A stretch of 64,000 nucleotides of DNA from Selaginella tamariscina (GCA_003024785.1 PUQB01000001.1:2183501-2247500), one strand, 5' to 3'; counted from the stretch's first letter, positions 40,215 through 53,231 are shown. Notes: generated from the letters alone by a model not told the origin. Made by a program: numbers and translations.

Positions 40215-43200
40215 TTTACATCATCCCCTCCTCGTAGAAGGATGTAAGGTGATTAGGGTTCTTTGGTAGATGGGCTCGGATCTAGAGAAACATCAAGAGG
40301 AGGCACTGGTGGATTTGCAAGCAGCATGACTTGTTCCCATTTCACAAAATGATTTAATCGTTGCACGTGCACAATCTTCGAAGGATCATGTTGAATGTCG
40401 TGCTGAACCTCATAAACTTGCAACCCCACTTGCCGTAACACTTGATATGGTTTCTATTGAGGAAGGAGACTCTTAATTAAACCATGTATCGTAAGTTTGG
40501 GAAATGAATCAACACCAGTTCATCAACCTTGTATTCTACATGAGGATGATGATGAGTTGTAGTGTTATTGTTATCCTACTTGTACACGGCCCAAGTGTTC
40601 TACTAACTCTACACAGACCAATGGAAGAATGCTCGTCAGATATCAATCCCATTACCTAGCATCAGCAGCTTGTGGCAATCGAGAAGGCAAACCCAACTCC
40701 GTTGGCAACATTGGGTCATGACCATACAAGAGTATCATTAGAATTTTTACTCTAGTGACATAAGCATATCGGAGAGACGTCAAATAACCATCCCAATCAA
40801 AAGTTCACATACTTCACAATCATCCCCTTGAAGGTCATGACGAGCCATTACACCAAACCATCTGTCTGAGGATGATAAGTACTTATGAAAGTGTAGTGTA
40901 TCCTCAGTCGAGACGTCAAGACATGAAACCTCGGTCATAAATGCAGGACTATTGTCTGAGAGAATTCGCTCCGGATAAAAATGTTGAAACACGACCCAAT
41001 TAAGGAGAAGCTGACCAAGTTGTACTAGCAAGAGCACCAACTTCTACCCAACGAGTTAAGTAGTTAGAAGCAATAATAACGTACTTGTTGCATGTAGTCG
41101 ACCACAAAAAAGGTCCCATTAGATCAAATGCCACCGACTTAAACGAATGAGAAACTGCAATGGACTCCAACCATCCTTCCAAAGTACACATGGGAGTATT
41201 GTGAGCTTGGCACCATATAGAACTACGCACATACCAAATCACATCTCCTCGCAACTTTGGCCAATAGAAAAATCTATGATGATGTCATGTGCTCGCCGAG
41301 AACAGGAGACATGCTAAGTATGGAGGAGCGTGGATCGAAGACTGAAGGCACCACCAATTGCAAATGATCATCTAGATTAGTCCCCACAAAATAAAGAAGG
41401 TCATTCTAAAGGCGATATTGCGAATGTAAGCCTAAAAGGCAAGTCATCAGCAAAGGATGCATAATTCTCAAACCCATTGCGAAACCTTTGAATCCATGGC
41501 TCAACCTTTTGAACTTCCCGAACCTCATCCAAAAACGGCAAATTTAACTCTGTATTTTGCAGACACTAAATGTCAAATACAACAATTGTCGATGGTATGG
41601 AATCTTGATCTAAAAAGTTTACTAATGCTGGAACAATTGGCTTCTCAAGGACATAAGAAGAAAGAGAAGGTGGAAGAGGAACCTAAGAAAGAGCATCAAC
41701 ATCAACCATGAAACTCTGAACAACCTCAAAGTCGTAAATTTGAAGCTTTAAAGCCCACCGAGGAGTACGATCAATTAAATTCTTTTGCTTCAACAATGAA
41801 GTGACTGTTACATGCAAGAACAATGCAAGTAGGCATGGAGCTTTTTAAAACCCCAAACTGTTGCTAGACACTCCTTTTTTGTCATGGAGTAGTTCACCTA
41901 TGTTAACTGCAACATACGACTGATGTACGCAATGGGATGTTGTTGGTCAGGGACACTCGTACTCTCTTGCATCAATACACCCCCGAGACCGATGTCAGAA
42001 GCATTTATGCACAAGATGAAAAGGACAAGTGTAATCATGGTACGCCAAAACTGAAAGAATCATTAACAGCTCTTTAAGGTTTGCAAACGCCCGCTTGCAA
42101 TCTTTAAATCGAACAAAAGAAGACATTGACGACTTCAGTAACGCCTGCAATGGTACAATACGATCTGAAAGATGATCCATAAAATGGCCCAAATATTGTA
42201 CCTTGCCAAGAAAGCATTGCACATTGTTCACACACTTCAACGTATGGAATTTTCGAACTGCAACAAGTTTTCAGGATCAACTTGCAAACCTTCACGGGAA
42301 ATGTAATAACCAAGATAAGTGGTGTCTTTAGATCCAAACACACACTTAGATGGCTTTAGTTTCAAGCCAACTTCTTACAGCTGATCTTGCGTACATCATT
42401 GACATGTTCCTCTCACATTCCATCTGAGTGGATTAAAAATCGTAGATGAAGTTGGCAATCACCTCCGGCATATCATAAAGAACCTTGTCCATCATATGCT
42501 GAAAAGTTGCTGGAGCATTGCTCAAATTGAAAGGCATCCCCAAAAACTTTTACATGCTAAATGGTGTTCAAAAAGCAGTCTTGGGAATGTCCATGTCAAC
42601 CATCGGAACTTGCCAATATCTAAAGGCGAGATTTAACTTGGTGAACCAATGGATCTGCCCTAATCGATCTAAAAGATCTGTAGTATGAGAAAGTGGGTAC
42701 ACATTTGAAATGGTTATATCATTTAATGGGTAATAGTTAATGCAGAATCGAACACTCCATCTGACTTTGTCATAAGATAAGGTTCTCACGCCCAAGGACT
42801 TTGAGATTTCTGGATAATACCCTTCTTTAACATCTCCTTAACATTCGCTCGTGCTCCTTTGGTGACTGACGCCAAACGTGTACCTTGATTAGCTTAACAT
42901 CCCCAGTTGAAATAAAGTGACATGTCACAATCTTGGCCCCAGATAACAAGTCAAAGTTAAAAAGGTCAACATACTCCTTGAGTTGATCAATGACTGTAGC
43001 ACGATAATTATTTGATGAATTCAGAGAGGGAAAAGAAAAATATAAAGGTGAAACAAAAGTGATGAAAGCAGATAAACGAAGTGGAATATAAGTAAGAAGA
43101 ATGAAAGAAAGACGAGGAAGAGTTGATAAGACTTTTCAAAGTCACATTTGGCATGATTGCGAGTCAATTAATCCATACCAAGAATAAAGTGAAAAGCTTG

Positions 43201-43290
43201 ACTCGACACTACCTATCATAGTTTTTATGACTCGACCATTTACTTTGGACGTTGACTATTGTTACCTACCGAACTATATTGATAAGCCCT
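40215..43290 (-). pseudogene. Decayed Ty3-type LTR retrotransposon (pol fragments only)
   Basis: Reading the - strand, fragments appear in pol order: the region before reverse transcriptase near 42,840-43,000 (IDQLKEYVDLFNFDLLSG), reverse transcriptase at 42,568-42,795 (YPLNDITISNVYPLS, WFTKLNLAFRYWQVPM), RNase H at 41,995-42,240 (FLGKVQYLGHFMDHLSDR), integrase near 41,050-41,250 (FDLMGPFLWSTTCNKY) and 40,930-40,980 (ERILSDNSPAFMTEV), and an integrase tail near 40,253-40,441. The words match those of the fuller element at 49,590-54,444, so it is the same family. Gag and clear LTRs were not found, and stops and frameshifts are frequent. Confidence 0.85.
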
Positions 43291-45515
43291 AGGTGTAAAA
43301 AAAACAGGCCCGCTTAATGCACTTGGATATCTAGTGATGGTCCAGCCGGGTATCATTAAATATTTGTAAGATACTTTAGGCGAAGATAACACTTTCATCT
43401 AGAAAACTCTGACCCTAGTTTAACTTAACCCCATGCCCTAAACACCTCAAGTTAGGGTTTAGGGGTTAATGAGTCATTAATTAACTCACTAAGTATATTC
43501 CCTTTAGGAATGAGATTCCGTGCCAACCCACTTATGTAAACAGGAAAACGGGGGGGGGGGGGGGGGGCAGGGTGGCTCTGTCACATATATTAAGTAGTAC
43601 ATGTAGGAGAGCTCCTGGGTTCATGACTGAGTTCGTTGCTCTTTTGCCGATGTAAGCTTTAGCTTATGTCGTTAAGGTACAACCCTATGTTGTGCCGCCC
43701 TAACTTCCAGATGACAGGGGTATGTCCCACCTTCGGGGTTGCTCACCCTTAACATTGGCAAATTCATGCTTGGAAGGTTTTGCTGGAATGCACACTCCAA
43801 GAGGTAGAGGTTGAGGCTTGTCTCCAGCCTCCTCCTCCACATCAAGTTAGGTGTAACACTCATGGCCAAGCAAAGGCATATTGTAACTGTGGGCGTGGGA
43901 CCTTGTTTGACATGTTCATATTACCCAGTTCCTGAGGGTCCACTAAGGTTCTAGAGTTGGCATTTAAGAGTCATGTTTGTGGCACTTGGTGTAACTCTTG
44001 AATCTAAGGGTTATGGCATGATAGCCCACATCATGAAAGGCAGTGTCACATGGAGATGTGACATTGGGCTAGACATCACACAATATAATGCTTGAGGCAT
44101 GCCCTTCGGGATTGTGTCATGGGTTTGTCGTTAAGGGGTTGGATACTCTAGCAAACGCTCACACTAGGGTTGCTAAGCCTTGAGCATCCGCTTAAGTGAG
44201 GTTTAGTCTGCTTTGACACACTTGGCTAGGGGGTGTTCTTCTTGGAATCCAAGGGTTGAACAACCTAAGCTTATTAGCATGAGCCTTTTCGTCCAAACCT
44301 AGCCTTAAGGAGTTTGCTTAGTAGAACACTCGTGTTCACAAATGGCGCACACTTGTGTCCTTATTAAGTATTAGCCCTACGTCTACCCTTAGGGGTTAGT
44401 CGTGGTTTAGGGTACCCCTTGTTGCCCTAAAGGGGTTGTACTCCCGGATGAGGGTGATTCCCTAAAGGGATAAATGACAATGCCTTAGCTTTGTCATGTG
44501 AGCATATGTGAGACACATCTCCTTTATGAAGTTAGGGCATGAGCTTGTCTAGGTCTATTAGAATAGGATCCTAAAGTCTACTTGAGATATCCTCTAGGGT
44601 TCGGGGGATGGTCATTTTAGGGAACTTAGGGTAACACTTTAAGTCTACTGTTTAACTAGGCATCTGAGTCAAATTCTTAAGATCATCTTAGAAGATTTAG
44701 CATTACTCACATATGGAATTGACACCAAAAGACCACTTGGCGGCCACATGGTGCCACGTGTTAGTCCTCCGAGTTAAAACTTTGATATTACCTGCAAAAT
44801 TAAAGCTCAAGCTCACAATCGTCCAATGAACAATAATGTTAACTTTATCTCGCAAACAAGCATGTGTGTGTCCATTGCTATACATAATGAAGACTAGTTC
44901 TACTGCATGACACAATGAAGACTACAACGTGTAGTAATAGATTAAGAAATAAGGGACAAATTGGAATTTGTATCCACCAATACTGAAAGGAAAACAAGAC
45001 GTGCCGTGCAATAAAATTGAGTTTGAAAAGATGAACTGGTGTTGAGTAAACCCCTTGATAATACTCCCAAAAAGAAAGATGGAGGGTCATTGATTTATTT
45101 GCACAAGACCCTTCCTTTACTCGTGCGATTTGTTGTTTCTTAAAAGATTTATTAAATCAAAACCTTCCATTACAATGGCACCAACTGGATGTTGTTAATG
45201 CTAAGGCCTCCACCTTGAAAATAAGGAACACCAATTGAGAAACCATTAACAACACTGATACATGTGTTCCATCTCATCACAAGCCCATAGAATTTAATAA
45301 CATCTGTAGTAGTGGGTTATAAATCAGCTATAACAAAGTGTTATAGCTAGAATACTTAAATGGAGTCTACATTGGATGCATAGTAAACTCACCATGACAT
45401 GTGCATCCACACTCCACAAACTCACAATGGATCCCATTGTGGATCTCTTGTAAGAGAGCAAGATAGTGTACTATATTTTGGAGACGCGATGCAATGTTTC
45501 TATCATACTTGCATT
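43290..45515. other. GC-richer non-coding stretch, unclassified
   Basis: From about 43,300 to 44,650 the sequence is clearly less AT-rich than elsewhere but lacks long frames. It may be LTR or leader sequence of another retroelement. Around 45,180-45,330 the - strand reads NGFSIGVPYFQGGGLSINN in an open stretch, unrecognised. No gene is claimed. Confidence 0.3.
43550..43567. repeat. Run of 18 G
   Basis: An uninterrupted poly-G tract, unusual in this AT-rich window and possibly able to form stacked G structures. It may also be a place where the length is uncertain. Confidence 0.9.
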
Positions 45516-46702
45516 CCAACGGGTACGATTAATAAAAAACGCCGTTTAAAACGCGCGTATAATACGGCGTTTAAACACCAAGAATATTTTTAAAAAACCC
45601 TAAAGAATATGCTTTCTTTTACTTAGGATTAGGGTTCATGTAAAATCAGGGTTCACGGGATTCGGAAGTGTTAAGGTAAGTCCGGGATGGGGGGAGGAAG
45701 GCAGCCATGCTGGAGCTGGGCTCATGTTCTGAAACTGAGGTCGACATCTGAGACAAGCCACGGCGTGAGTCCATGGAAGTGTAAGTATTGCTTGAATACT
45801 TACACCGGCACGGCTGAACGAGTTCGCGCTCACCTTGGGGTGTGAAAGGAAGGAATGTAGAGATTTGTACAGGATAGGTGCCACTGGAGATGGTGAACAA
45901 GGCTCGGGCATCTTTTAATCGTGTGGAGCTCACGAAGAGCTCCATGATTGCAGCAAGTCCCAAGAGAGACTTGCCTTAGCTCACGAGACTGAGGTCGGTG
46001 AGGTGAGCAGTGGTGCCAGTTGCGGGGCAAGTGGTGGGGCTACCGGAGGGCTGGGCGAGGCGAGCAGTGGCAGCGTTCCACTTTCCGGGAGCAACAGTCT
46101 TAAACGAAGTGCTGCACTGGCACTAGATGGTGACATTTGAAAGATGATGAAGTCTATAAAGGTTCAATGTCTGGATGATGCCGTGGCCGAGTCTGATTTT
46201 TAGCTGATTCTCTTGTATAGATGGAGAACCAGAAACACCCGGTGAGTTGGTGGAGCAACTTTGGTGCAGGCACACCAGAACTTCAAGGCTTGCTTTATGG
46301 ATCTTGAGTCAGCCAGTTTGTGCTTCACCATGCGAGCGAAACTAGAGCTCATGGAGCATGATCTAGACAAAGAGGAGGTCTCGACTGCTCTCCAAAAACT
46401 CGGAAACGCTGGTTTTGTGCACACAAATATGCGTGTCGTACAGAAGATTGAGTCTAGGAGTTTGAGGCTTATCGAGCATGATCTGATAACCTTGAGCTTG
46501 AGCCTCAGTGCAAAGGATCCTTGCACTTCAGGAGGTTGTTGAAGACAACCTAATGACGACAGCGCTAGTGGTGATGATGTTCTAGATTCGAAGAATGAAG
46601 ATTAGATTAAACCTATATTATATTATATTAAACTTTGTTTAATAACAGTTAATTATTTTTAATTATATTAAAACTGAAAACCATTATACCCGTTCCAAAA
46701 AA
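45516..46702. mobile_element. Candidate gene-fragment-carrying element with short inverted ends
   Basis: AACGGGTA at 45,518-45,525 is matched by its reverse complement TACCCGTT at 46,687-46,694, with further partial similarity around both. Just inside the left end is a hairpin, AAACGCCGT at 45,537-45,545 pairing with ACGGCGTTT at 45,564-45,572. Between them, 45,640-46,560 is a GC-rich block with overlapping open stretches on both strands (46,261-46,542 on +, 45,646-45,963 on -). I do not recognise the protein on either strand. This layout would fit a transposon that captured host gene pieces; confidence is low. Confidence 0.3.
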
Positions 46703-46795
46703 AGTTAAACGGGTATTAAACGTTCCATACCTATTAAAATCCGGTTGCGTTCTAACGTTGGGATGAAAGTATGGTTTCTATCAGCACAATCTATT

Positions 46796-46921
46796 AATGT
46801 GCCGCCTCGACAATCTATTATTGTACAGGCGGCACATTGGTTATCTGACATAATACTTAATGTGCCGCCTCAACAATCTATTATTGTACAGGCGGCACAT
46901 TGGTTATCTGACATAATACTT
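46796..46921. repeat. Two tandem 63-bp units, each a strong hairpin
   Basis: Each unit carries TGTGCCGCCT and its reverse complement AGGCGGCACA (46,798-46,836 and 46,861-46,899), with an inner ACAAT/ATTGT stem. The units differ at one or two bases. A 63-base period leaves a + strand frame open across both (a 21-residue repeat), but no protein family is recognised. Confidence 0.85.
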
Positions 46922-47067
46922 GGTGAATCAACACAAGGTCGTCTCATCAACAAGTTTGCGACCAATCTATTATTATACGCCCATGGAATTTCATATTCAC
47001 AATTCATTATATAATCAATAATATTTACAATTGATTAATTTTAATTTATTATTGATTATTCAGTCAT

Positions 47068-48600
47068 TTACTTGAGGTTATAAATTTCGGTATACTTACG
47101 AGTAAGATATCCAATAAAACCATCAGGATCCATCCCTTTACCAGTCACCACCCGAACAAGCTCGTCTGGAGTCTCATATGTACTTCCCACGATATGAATC
47201 TTCTCACGTAACCACTCGCGCAAAGGCAAAAATCTCCCATTGCCAATCTCCTGGCCAAGCTCTAGCTTCATATCTTTCTCAGCTGCTTCAAATATCTGAT
47301 ATGCATAGATTGCTCCAATTACATAGCTTGGAAAATACCCAAAGCCTCCCATACTCCAGTGAATATCCTGTAAAACATGCACATATTATATGTACTTGTG
47401 TGTGTATATATATACCTGTAGACAACCCTGTGAATCATCTGGGACTTCAACTCCTAGATATTCCTTCATCTTCTGGTTCCATACTTTGGGAACGTCGGAT
47501 ACACTCAAGCTGCCATCAAACAGTCCCTTTTCAATCTCATAACGCAGGAGCACATGTAAGGGGTATGTGACTTCGTCGGCATCTACTCTCACAAGCGATG
47601 GTTCCACCTCGTTAAGGTGTAAGTAAAAGTCGTCGAATGTGGCATTAACCAACTTGGTTGTAACTACTGGCCAATAGTGCTCCCAGAACTGCCTGCTGAG
47701 ACCAACCGATCTCTCCCACAGTAGCGACTGACTCTCGTGCAAGCCCATGCTCGGAACTCTCGATGCTGTTAACTCCGGTTCACAAGCTCTGCCTTGTTCG
47801 TACAAGGCATGCCCGGTCTCGTGGATTGTTGCGAGTATCCCCGAGCCTGGATCAGTCTCGACAAATCTGGAAGTGATGCGTACATCGGTGGGGCTCGCAA
47901 TGCCGAGTGTCATTGGATGACTGGAGTCATCCAGGCGACCGTTCTCAAACTTGTACCCCATGTGTTGAGCTATGTTCCTTGAGAGCTCCTTCTGGAATTC
48001 AACCGACAAGCTGAAACCGGCAGGTTCATGGTTCTTGGGACGGGCTGTCATGACTTTCCTCAGGAGGTCAATGAGAGGATGCTTCAGAGAGTTGAACATA
48101 TGATCCATCCTTTCCATGTTGGATCCGCGCTCAAACTTGTCCAACAAGTAGTCGTAAGGCTGCAGCTCAGGCGCTATTGCTGCTGCTTCCTCCTTGAGAG
48201 CAAGGATCCAGTCAGTAAGTACAGGAGCCATAAGCTCGAAGTTGGCTTCCTTCCTGGCGCGGTTCCATTGCTCTGGGCCGATCACTTCAAGGCCCGAGAG
48301 CCTCTTCTGCAGATCTGGAGGCATCTTTACGGCTCGTGTGTAGTCGCGGGTTGCCTCTCGTACCGTGGCCTTTTCCATGCCTGAGAGAGCGCTCAGGTCC
48401 ATGTGTGAGAGCCTCTTCAAGGACTCCCCCAGCTCTTTGCTCGTCTGCCTCTCGTGAATCACCAATGCCAGGGTTTCGGATTGCTCCTTGCGAGCAGCAT
48501 GTGCTCCTGCAGGAATTGTTACCTGTTGGTCCCATGCTAGGAGAGATCTTATGCTTGACAGTGCCTCAATTTCTCTCAGTTGTTTCTTCAGAGCCTCCAT
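47068..48600 (-). CDS. M32 (Taq-type) metallocarboxypeptidase, two exons
   Basis: Exon 1 is 48,600-47,416 (395 codons, phase 0) and exon 2 is 47,367-47,068, separated by a 48-bp intron. The total is about 494 residues, the usual family size. M32 enzymes are cytosolic zinc carboxypeptidases with broad specificity that trim C-terminal residues. Diagnostic motifs: SLLAWDQQVTIPAGAHAARK near residue 20, HETGH at 260-264 (zinc ligands His260 and His264, catalytic Glu261), HESQSLLWE with third ligand Glu289, VDADEVTYPLHVLLRYEIEK at 339-358, and DIHWSMGGFGYFPSY at the start of exon 2. The start at MEALKKQL fits the family start and leaves no transit or signal peptide. No frame break is seen. It stands alone, with a GC-rich coding region against AT-rich flanks. 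M32 is common in bacteria, archaea and protists; from memory it is found in algae and non-seed plants but not usually in flowering plants. Confidence 0.93.
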
Positions 48601-49589
48601 ATCCAGTCAATTAAAGAGAAGCATATACCGTATCTATACTCGTAACACTACAGCCATATATAAATAATGAGATGAAATTTGAGCTCGAACGTGGACCTTA
48701 CGGAATACAATTATTATCATATTAAAAAATTTAATATAATCAAATTAAGACTCAAGAATCAATTTTGAAATGTCATAATAACATATTATTTTATCTTATT
48801 TTACTTAAAAAATGGTTTTTATTACACACACTACATGAAAATTTCTCTCTTATAAATAATAAGAGAGAAATTTTGTGCTCTATATATTATATATATATAA
48901 ATCTTTACGATGAAAACCTAATGTAGATATATAGAGTATATATGTATGAATTATATAACTGTATAATAGCTCTTATACACGTATGACTGTATGTTATACA
49001 TATATGCAAAACAAAATATATATTTTAATACTGAACATACATACAGAAAAGAGAGAATTTTGTTTTGCATTATCTATGTAAAATAGATTTTCAATTTGTT
49101 AATGTTGGAAAATTGGTTTTTCAAATATATATTATCTTACATATGAAAAAAGTGTTCCCCTAAAAAACATTGTTATAAATAGTCATAATGATTTAACCTT
49201 TTTTAATGTTTAAAACTCTCATTTTTAAGCACTTTAAATAATAATATAAGATATAGAATCATGTAAAAGATGAAAAAATAAAAAAAGATACTCCACTTAT
49301 TAATTTTATTAATTGTTAGTCTATTAACCAACACACACACACATGTGTGTGTGTGTGTTTACTTATATATATACATAACTATGTTTACATAATAAGAATA
49401 GAAACTAATATGAAAGATTAAATGATTATAACATGTTATGTATTTTGTTCAAATAACAATAGTAAAAATATTCATTCACTTTTTATATATTTAAATGAGA
49501 ACCTAAATTAATATATATGTATTTTTTTTTTGATGTTTTTAATTTTATAATGCTTAACCTTCAAGGGATTTATATGTGTTAATTACATT
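48601..49589. other. AT-rich 5' flank of the M32 gene
   Basis: Promoter and 5' UTR of the carboxypeptidase would lie here. A palindromic CA/TG tract (ACACACACATGTGTGTGT) lies near 49,334-49,357. No other gene is seen. Confidence 0.5.
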
Positions 49590-49780
49590 TGAAAGAGCAG
49601 ATATATAATGAAAAATGTCCGATGTATTAGTTTACAAAAACCCTGCTTATATACAGGAGACCTCCTGCCACGTGGCACACATGCGACACGTGGTGCTGAC
49701 ACATGGGGGCCAGATCACCACCCATGTGTCACTACGCATGTGTGTATATACACATGCGTATATACGGTATATATCTTACA
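49590..49780 (-). repeat. 3' LTR of the Ty3 element
   Basis: It is 191 bp, lacking about 15 bp found near the outer end of the other LTR. It carries the palindrome TGCCACGTGGCA at 49,666-49,677 and a second CACGTG at 49,687-49,692. Confidence 0.92.
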
Positions 49781-52615
49781 CTATATCCTCCCCCTGCGGC
49801 TGTGTAGATGGTGATGGATCTGATGGTCCTGATCCGTGTGAGCTGGGCCATCTAAGGTATGACCAAATGTACTCAACGAGTCTCGAACGACAAACCGTTT
49901 CATTCGAACCACGTGAACTATCTCAACCTCATGAGATCCCACCAACTGTACTTGATATACCTGAGGACCAACCTTTCGGAGTACTCGGTAGGGACCAAGC
50001 CACTTATGTAATAAACCAGTTGCAAGCCCAGGTGCAGTCAGCTTGGGAAAACGTACCAGGACTAAGTCACCGTCAGCAAAATCTGGTGGAATTTGATGTC
50101 GTGCATTGTAAGAAGATTGCTGCCGCATTTGAGCTCGACCAAGATGTTCAGCAGACTCTGCACGCAGAAGAGGCAAAACAGCATCCAAATGTCGAGCCCA
50201 CATCTTTGCATCCTCGGCACGTGGCAGATTCGATGATAACCCCAATTCACTAGGCAACTTAGGATCATATCCATACAATGCCTTGAATGGAGAGATACCA
50301 ATCGAACTCTGAATGCCTGTTACATAAGCAAATCTCAAACATCGCAAATACCAATCCCAGTCCGTGTGATTGAAGTTCACATACTTCGAGATCATACCCT
50401 TGAAGGTCCGATTCAATCGCTCCACCAAACCATCAGTTTGTGGATGATATGGAGAGGCAAATGAATGTTTTACCCCTAACCTCTCACACAACACTCGGAA
50501 TACCTCTGCAATGAAAGCGGGGCCATTGTCTGATAACATCCGCTCTGGACAAGAATGCTGCAAAACCACATTATCGAACAGAAACAAAGCTGTTGACATG
50601 GCAGTTGCATCCGGAAGAGCACCAACCTCCACCCATCGAGTTAAATAATCAGATACAACAATGATGTACTGGTTACCTTGAGAAGAACGTGGAAAAGGTC
50701 CCATTAAATCCACTGCAATTAACTCAAAAGGGCGAGAGACATTGATGGATTCCAACACCCCATGGCCCGAGTCGTAGAGGAATTCCGAGTTTGACAAGTG
50801 GGACAGCTTTGAATATACCTGATCACATCACCACGCATGCTGGGCAATAAAATGATCGGCGCAGCTTCTCCAACACTCGTTGGTGACCAAGATGACCTCC
50901 AACAATAGGTGAATCATGATATGCTTCGAAGAAGGTGTGGAACATATGTAGAGGGTACAGCCAAACGCCATCTGTCCTCTGGATTTGTCCCAATAAAATA
51001 CAATAAACCATCCTGAAGTCGAAACTGAGCATGATATTGTCGAAACCGAGGTTCGGAAGACGGATTTGCAAACGCATCGCGTAATTGCCTCGTCCATGGT
51101 TCATGTTTTTGAGCATCCTGCCACTGTTCCAAGGATGGTAAGTCGGCATCGAATACCTGAGGGGCTTGTATCAAACCGAACGCTGCACTACTGCATGAGC
51201 AGGCAAAGTGGAATCGGAGAGGGGTGCTCGAGAAAGTGCATCCGCATCCACCATTGTTCGCCCAGGCCTGTGCACCACCTTAAAGTTATATACCTGGAGA
51301 CGTAATGCCCATCTGGCTACGCGACCCACTAAATTCTTCCGTTTTAATAAGGAAGTGACAGCAGCATGATCACACTCCAAAAGTGTTTCACTCCCATGTA
51401 AGTAGGCATGAAGTCGTTCAAAACCCCAAACAGCAGCAAGGCATTCTTTTTCAGTAGTGGAATAATTCCGCTCAGCCGGCGTGAGTACTCGACTAATGTA
51501 AGCCACCGGGTGTCGAATTGAAGAATCCACAGCATCAGTTTGCATCAATACACCACCAATACCAACATCTGAGGCATCTACTCGTAAAATGAACGGACGA
51601 GTAAAATCTGGGTATTGAAGCAATGGTGGAGTTGTCAGGAACTCTTTTAACTGGTCAAATGCCTGCTGACACCTGCGAGTCCACCTGAAAGATACCTGTG
51701 GATGAACTAACTCCCGAAGAGGGGCAGTTCGATCAGTGAGATGATCGATGAATCGACCCAAGTACTGCACCTTGCCCAAGAAACGCTGGACTTCCTGTAC
51801 TGTACGGGGACGAGGAACTCTCGAACAGCTCGTAACTTCATTGGATCCACCTGTAAACCCTCTCGAGATATACGGTAACCCAAGTAAGTGGTGTCGGTCG
51901 AACCAAACACACACTTTTCAAGTTTCAACTTCAGGCCAACTTCTCGAAATCGATCAAGAACGCGCCGTACATCACGAATGTGATCCTCCCAAGAACCAGA
52001 CCCATGAATGAGCACATCGTCGATAAAATCGGCAGTGATATCAGGCATATCGGAAAGAAGCTCATCCATCATGCGTTGAAAGGTGGCAGGAGCTGAAGTC
52101 AATCCAAAAGGCATGACCAAAAACTCGTAAAGACCAAATGGTGTCCGGAAGGCCGTTTTTGGAATATCCTCCTCAGCCATAGGAACCTGCCAATATCCTG
52201 ATGCCAAATCCAACTTAGTAAACCATCGACTCTGACCCAAACGATCTAATAGATCGGCAGAGTTCGGAAGTGGATAGACATCTTTGATGGTAACATCGTT
52301 GAGAGGTCGGTAATCCACACAAAATCGTAGAGATCCATCAGGCTTGGGAACCAAATGAGGTTCACATGCCCATGGACTCCGTGATGGACGACACACCCGC
52401 TTACCGATCATATCGTAACAGCTGTTCGCATGGCTGATAACTTTTGGTGACCTGCGTCGAACCGGGACTTTGAAAGGCTTTGCATTGCCTGTGGGTATAC
52501 AGTGTCGAGTCTTCACACGTGCACCTTGGGACAAATCAAATTTGAACAAACTTGCATACTGCTGCTTAAGTTGTTCGATGCATTGTGTTCGATACTCCGG
52601 TGACGGATCCGACAT
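49781..52615 (-). pseudogene. Pol region: reverse transcriptase, RNase H and integrase (frame-broken)
   Basis: The reverse transcriptase frame starts at about 52,615 (MSDPSPEYRTQCIEQLK) with VDYRPLNDVTIKDVYPLP, LDLASGYWQVPM and FIDDVLI; the usual catalytic YxDD is FIDD here. Near 51,800 the frame shifts into the RNase H part (ILRVDASDVGIGGVLMQ, YSTTEKECLAAVW, 51,171-51,830). Further shifts near 51,150 and 50,900 lead through the zinc-binding part of integrase (GGHLGHQRVLEKLRRSFYCP) to the catalytic core at 49,781-50,797. There the DDE residues are visible in VDLMGPF, LSDNGPAF and HPQTDGLVERLNRTFKG. A GPYRVLRKVGPQVYQVQ tail follows. Several frame breaks make it inactive as read, though some could be base errors. 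Confidence 0.88.
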
Positions 52616-53073
52616 TTGAACCTGTTGAGACGTAAAGGAACAGACTGCAGAGACACAGACTCCAAGCGTAATACAGGAGGAGAGAGTGAAAAATCACACA
52701 TACCTTTCGACTGCTTCAACCAATCACATCCCAGAATAATGTCAAAGACCTGGGAAGGGACAACCCTAAGAGACCCAAAGAGAAACTTACGATTGTCACC
52801 CAAAACCATCGTAGTCGAAGTGGTGTACTGTGATACTGCACGAGACTGCCCATTACCATATAAAATGTGCAAGACCTTATCTGCACGTCTTAAGGGTAAT
52901 GAGCACCGATGCGCTAGAGAAGAAGTTATGGAAGACATACTGGATCCTGTATCCACAAGCACTGTGACTGAAAGATCGTTCACTCGTGCAGAAAATGTGA
53001 AAACTGGATGATCTGGTGGAACTTGCAAACCCTGATATGCATAGCGGAAAAAGCATGGAGGTGAAGTCTTCAT
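52513..53073 (-). CDS. Retroelement aspartic protease region
   Basis: An open frame of about 186 residues contains TVLVDTGSSMSSI, the active-site DTGS of a retroviral-type aspartic protease, and FDIILGCDWL further on, both usual in Ty3 elements. It would cut the element's polyprotein. It lies between gag and reverse transcriptase and its end overlaps the start of the pol frame in another register, so it connects to its neighbours only through frame shifts. Confidence 0.85.
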   Translation of the reverse strand: MKTSPPCFFRYAYQGLQVPPDHPVFTFSARVNDLSVTVLVDTGSSMSSITSSLAHRCSLPLRRADKVLHILYGNGQSRAVSQYTTSTTMVLGDNRKFLFGSLRVVPSQVFDIILGCDWLKQSKGMCDFSLSPPVLRLESVSLQSVPLRLNRFKCRIRHRSIEHNASNNLSSSMQVCSNLICPKVHV

Positions 53074-53231
53074 CGCACGGGATCCCTCCGTCGCCCGTAC
53101 GATTATTGGTTTTCCGCAACAGATCCATCTGCAAGAGAGGCTTCGTCATCTAGAAGTTCATCATCAAACATAATGGCCGCCACAGACACACCATCCGGAA
53201 CATATGGTCGCCAGCCTAGATGTGGTGGACG

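Noticed and set aside
47178-48614. Several + strand open frames of 60-130 codons under the M32 gene
   Set aside because: They are antisense shadows of a GC-rich exon whose - strand has all M32 motifs.
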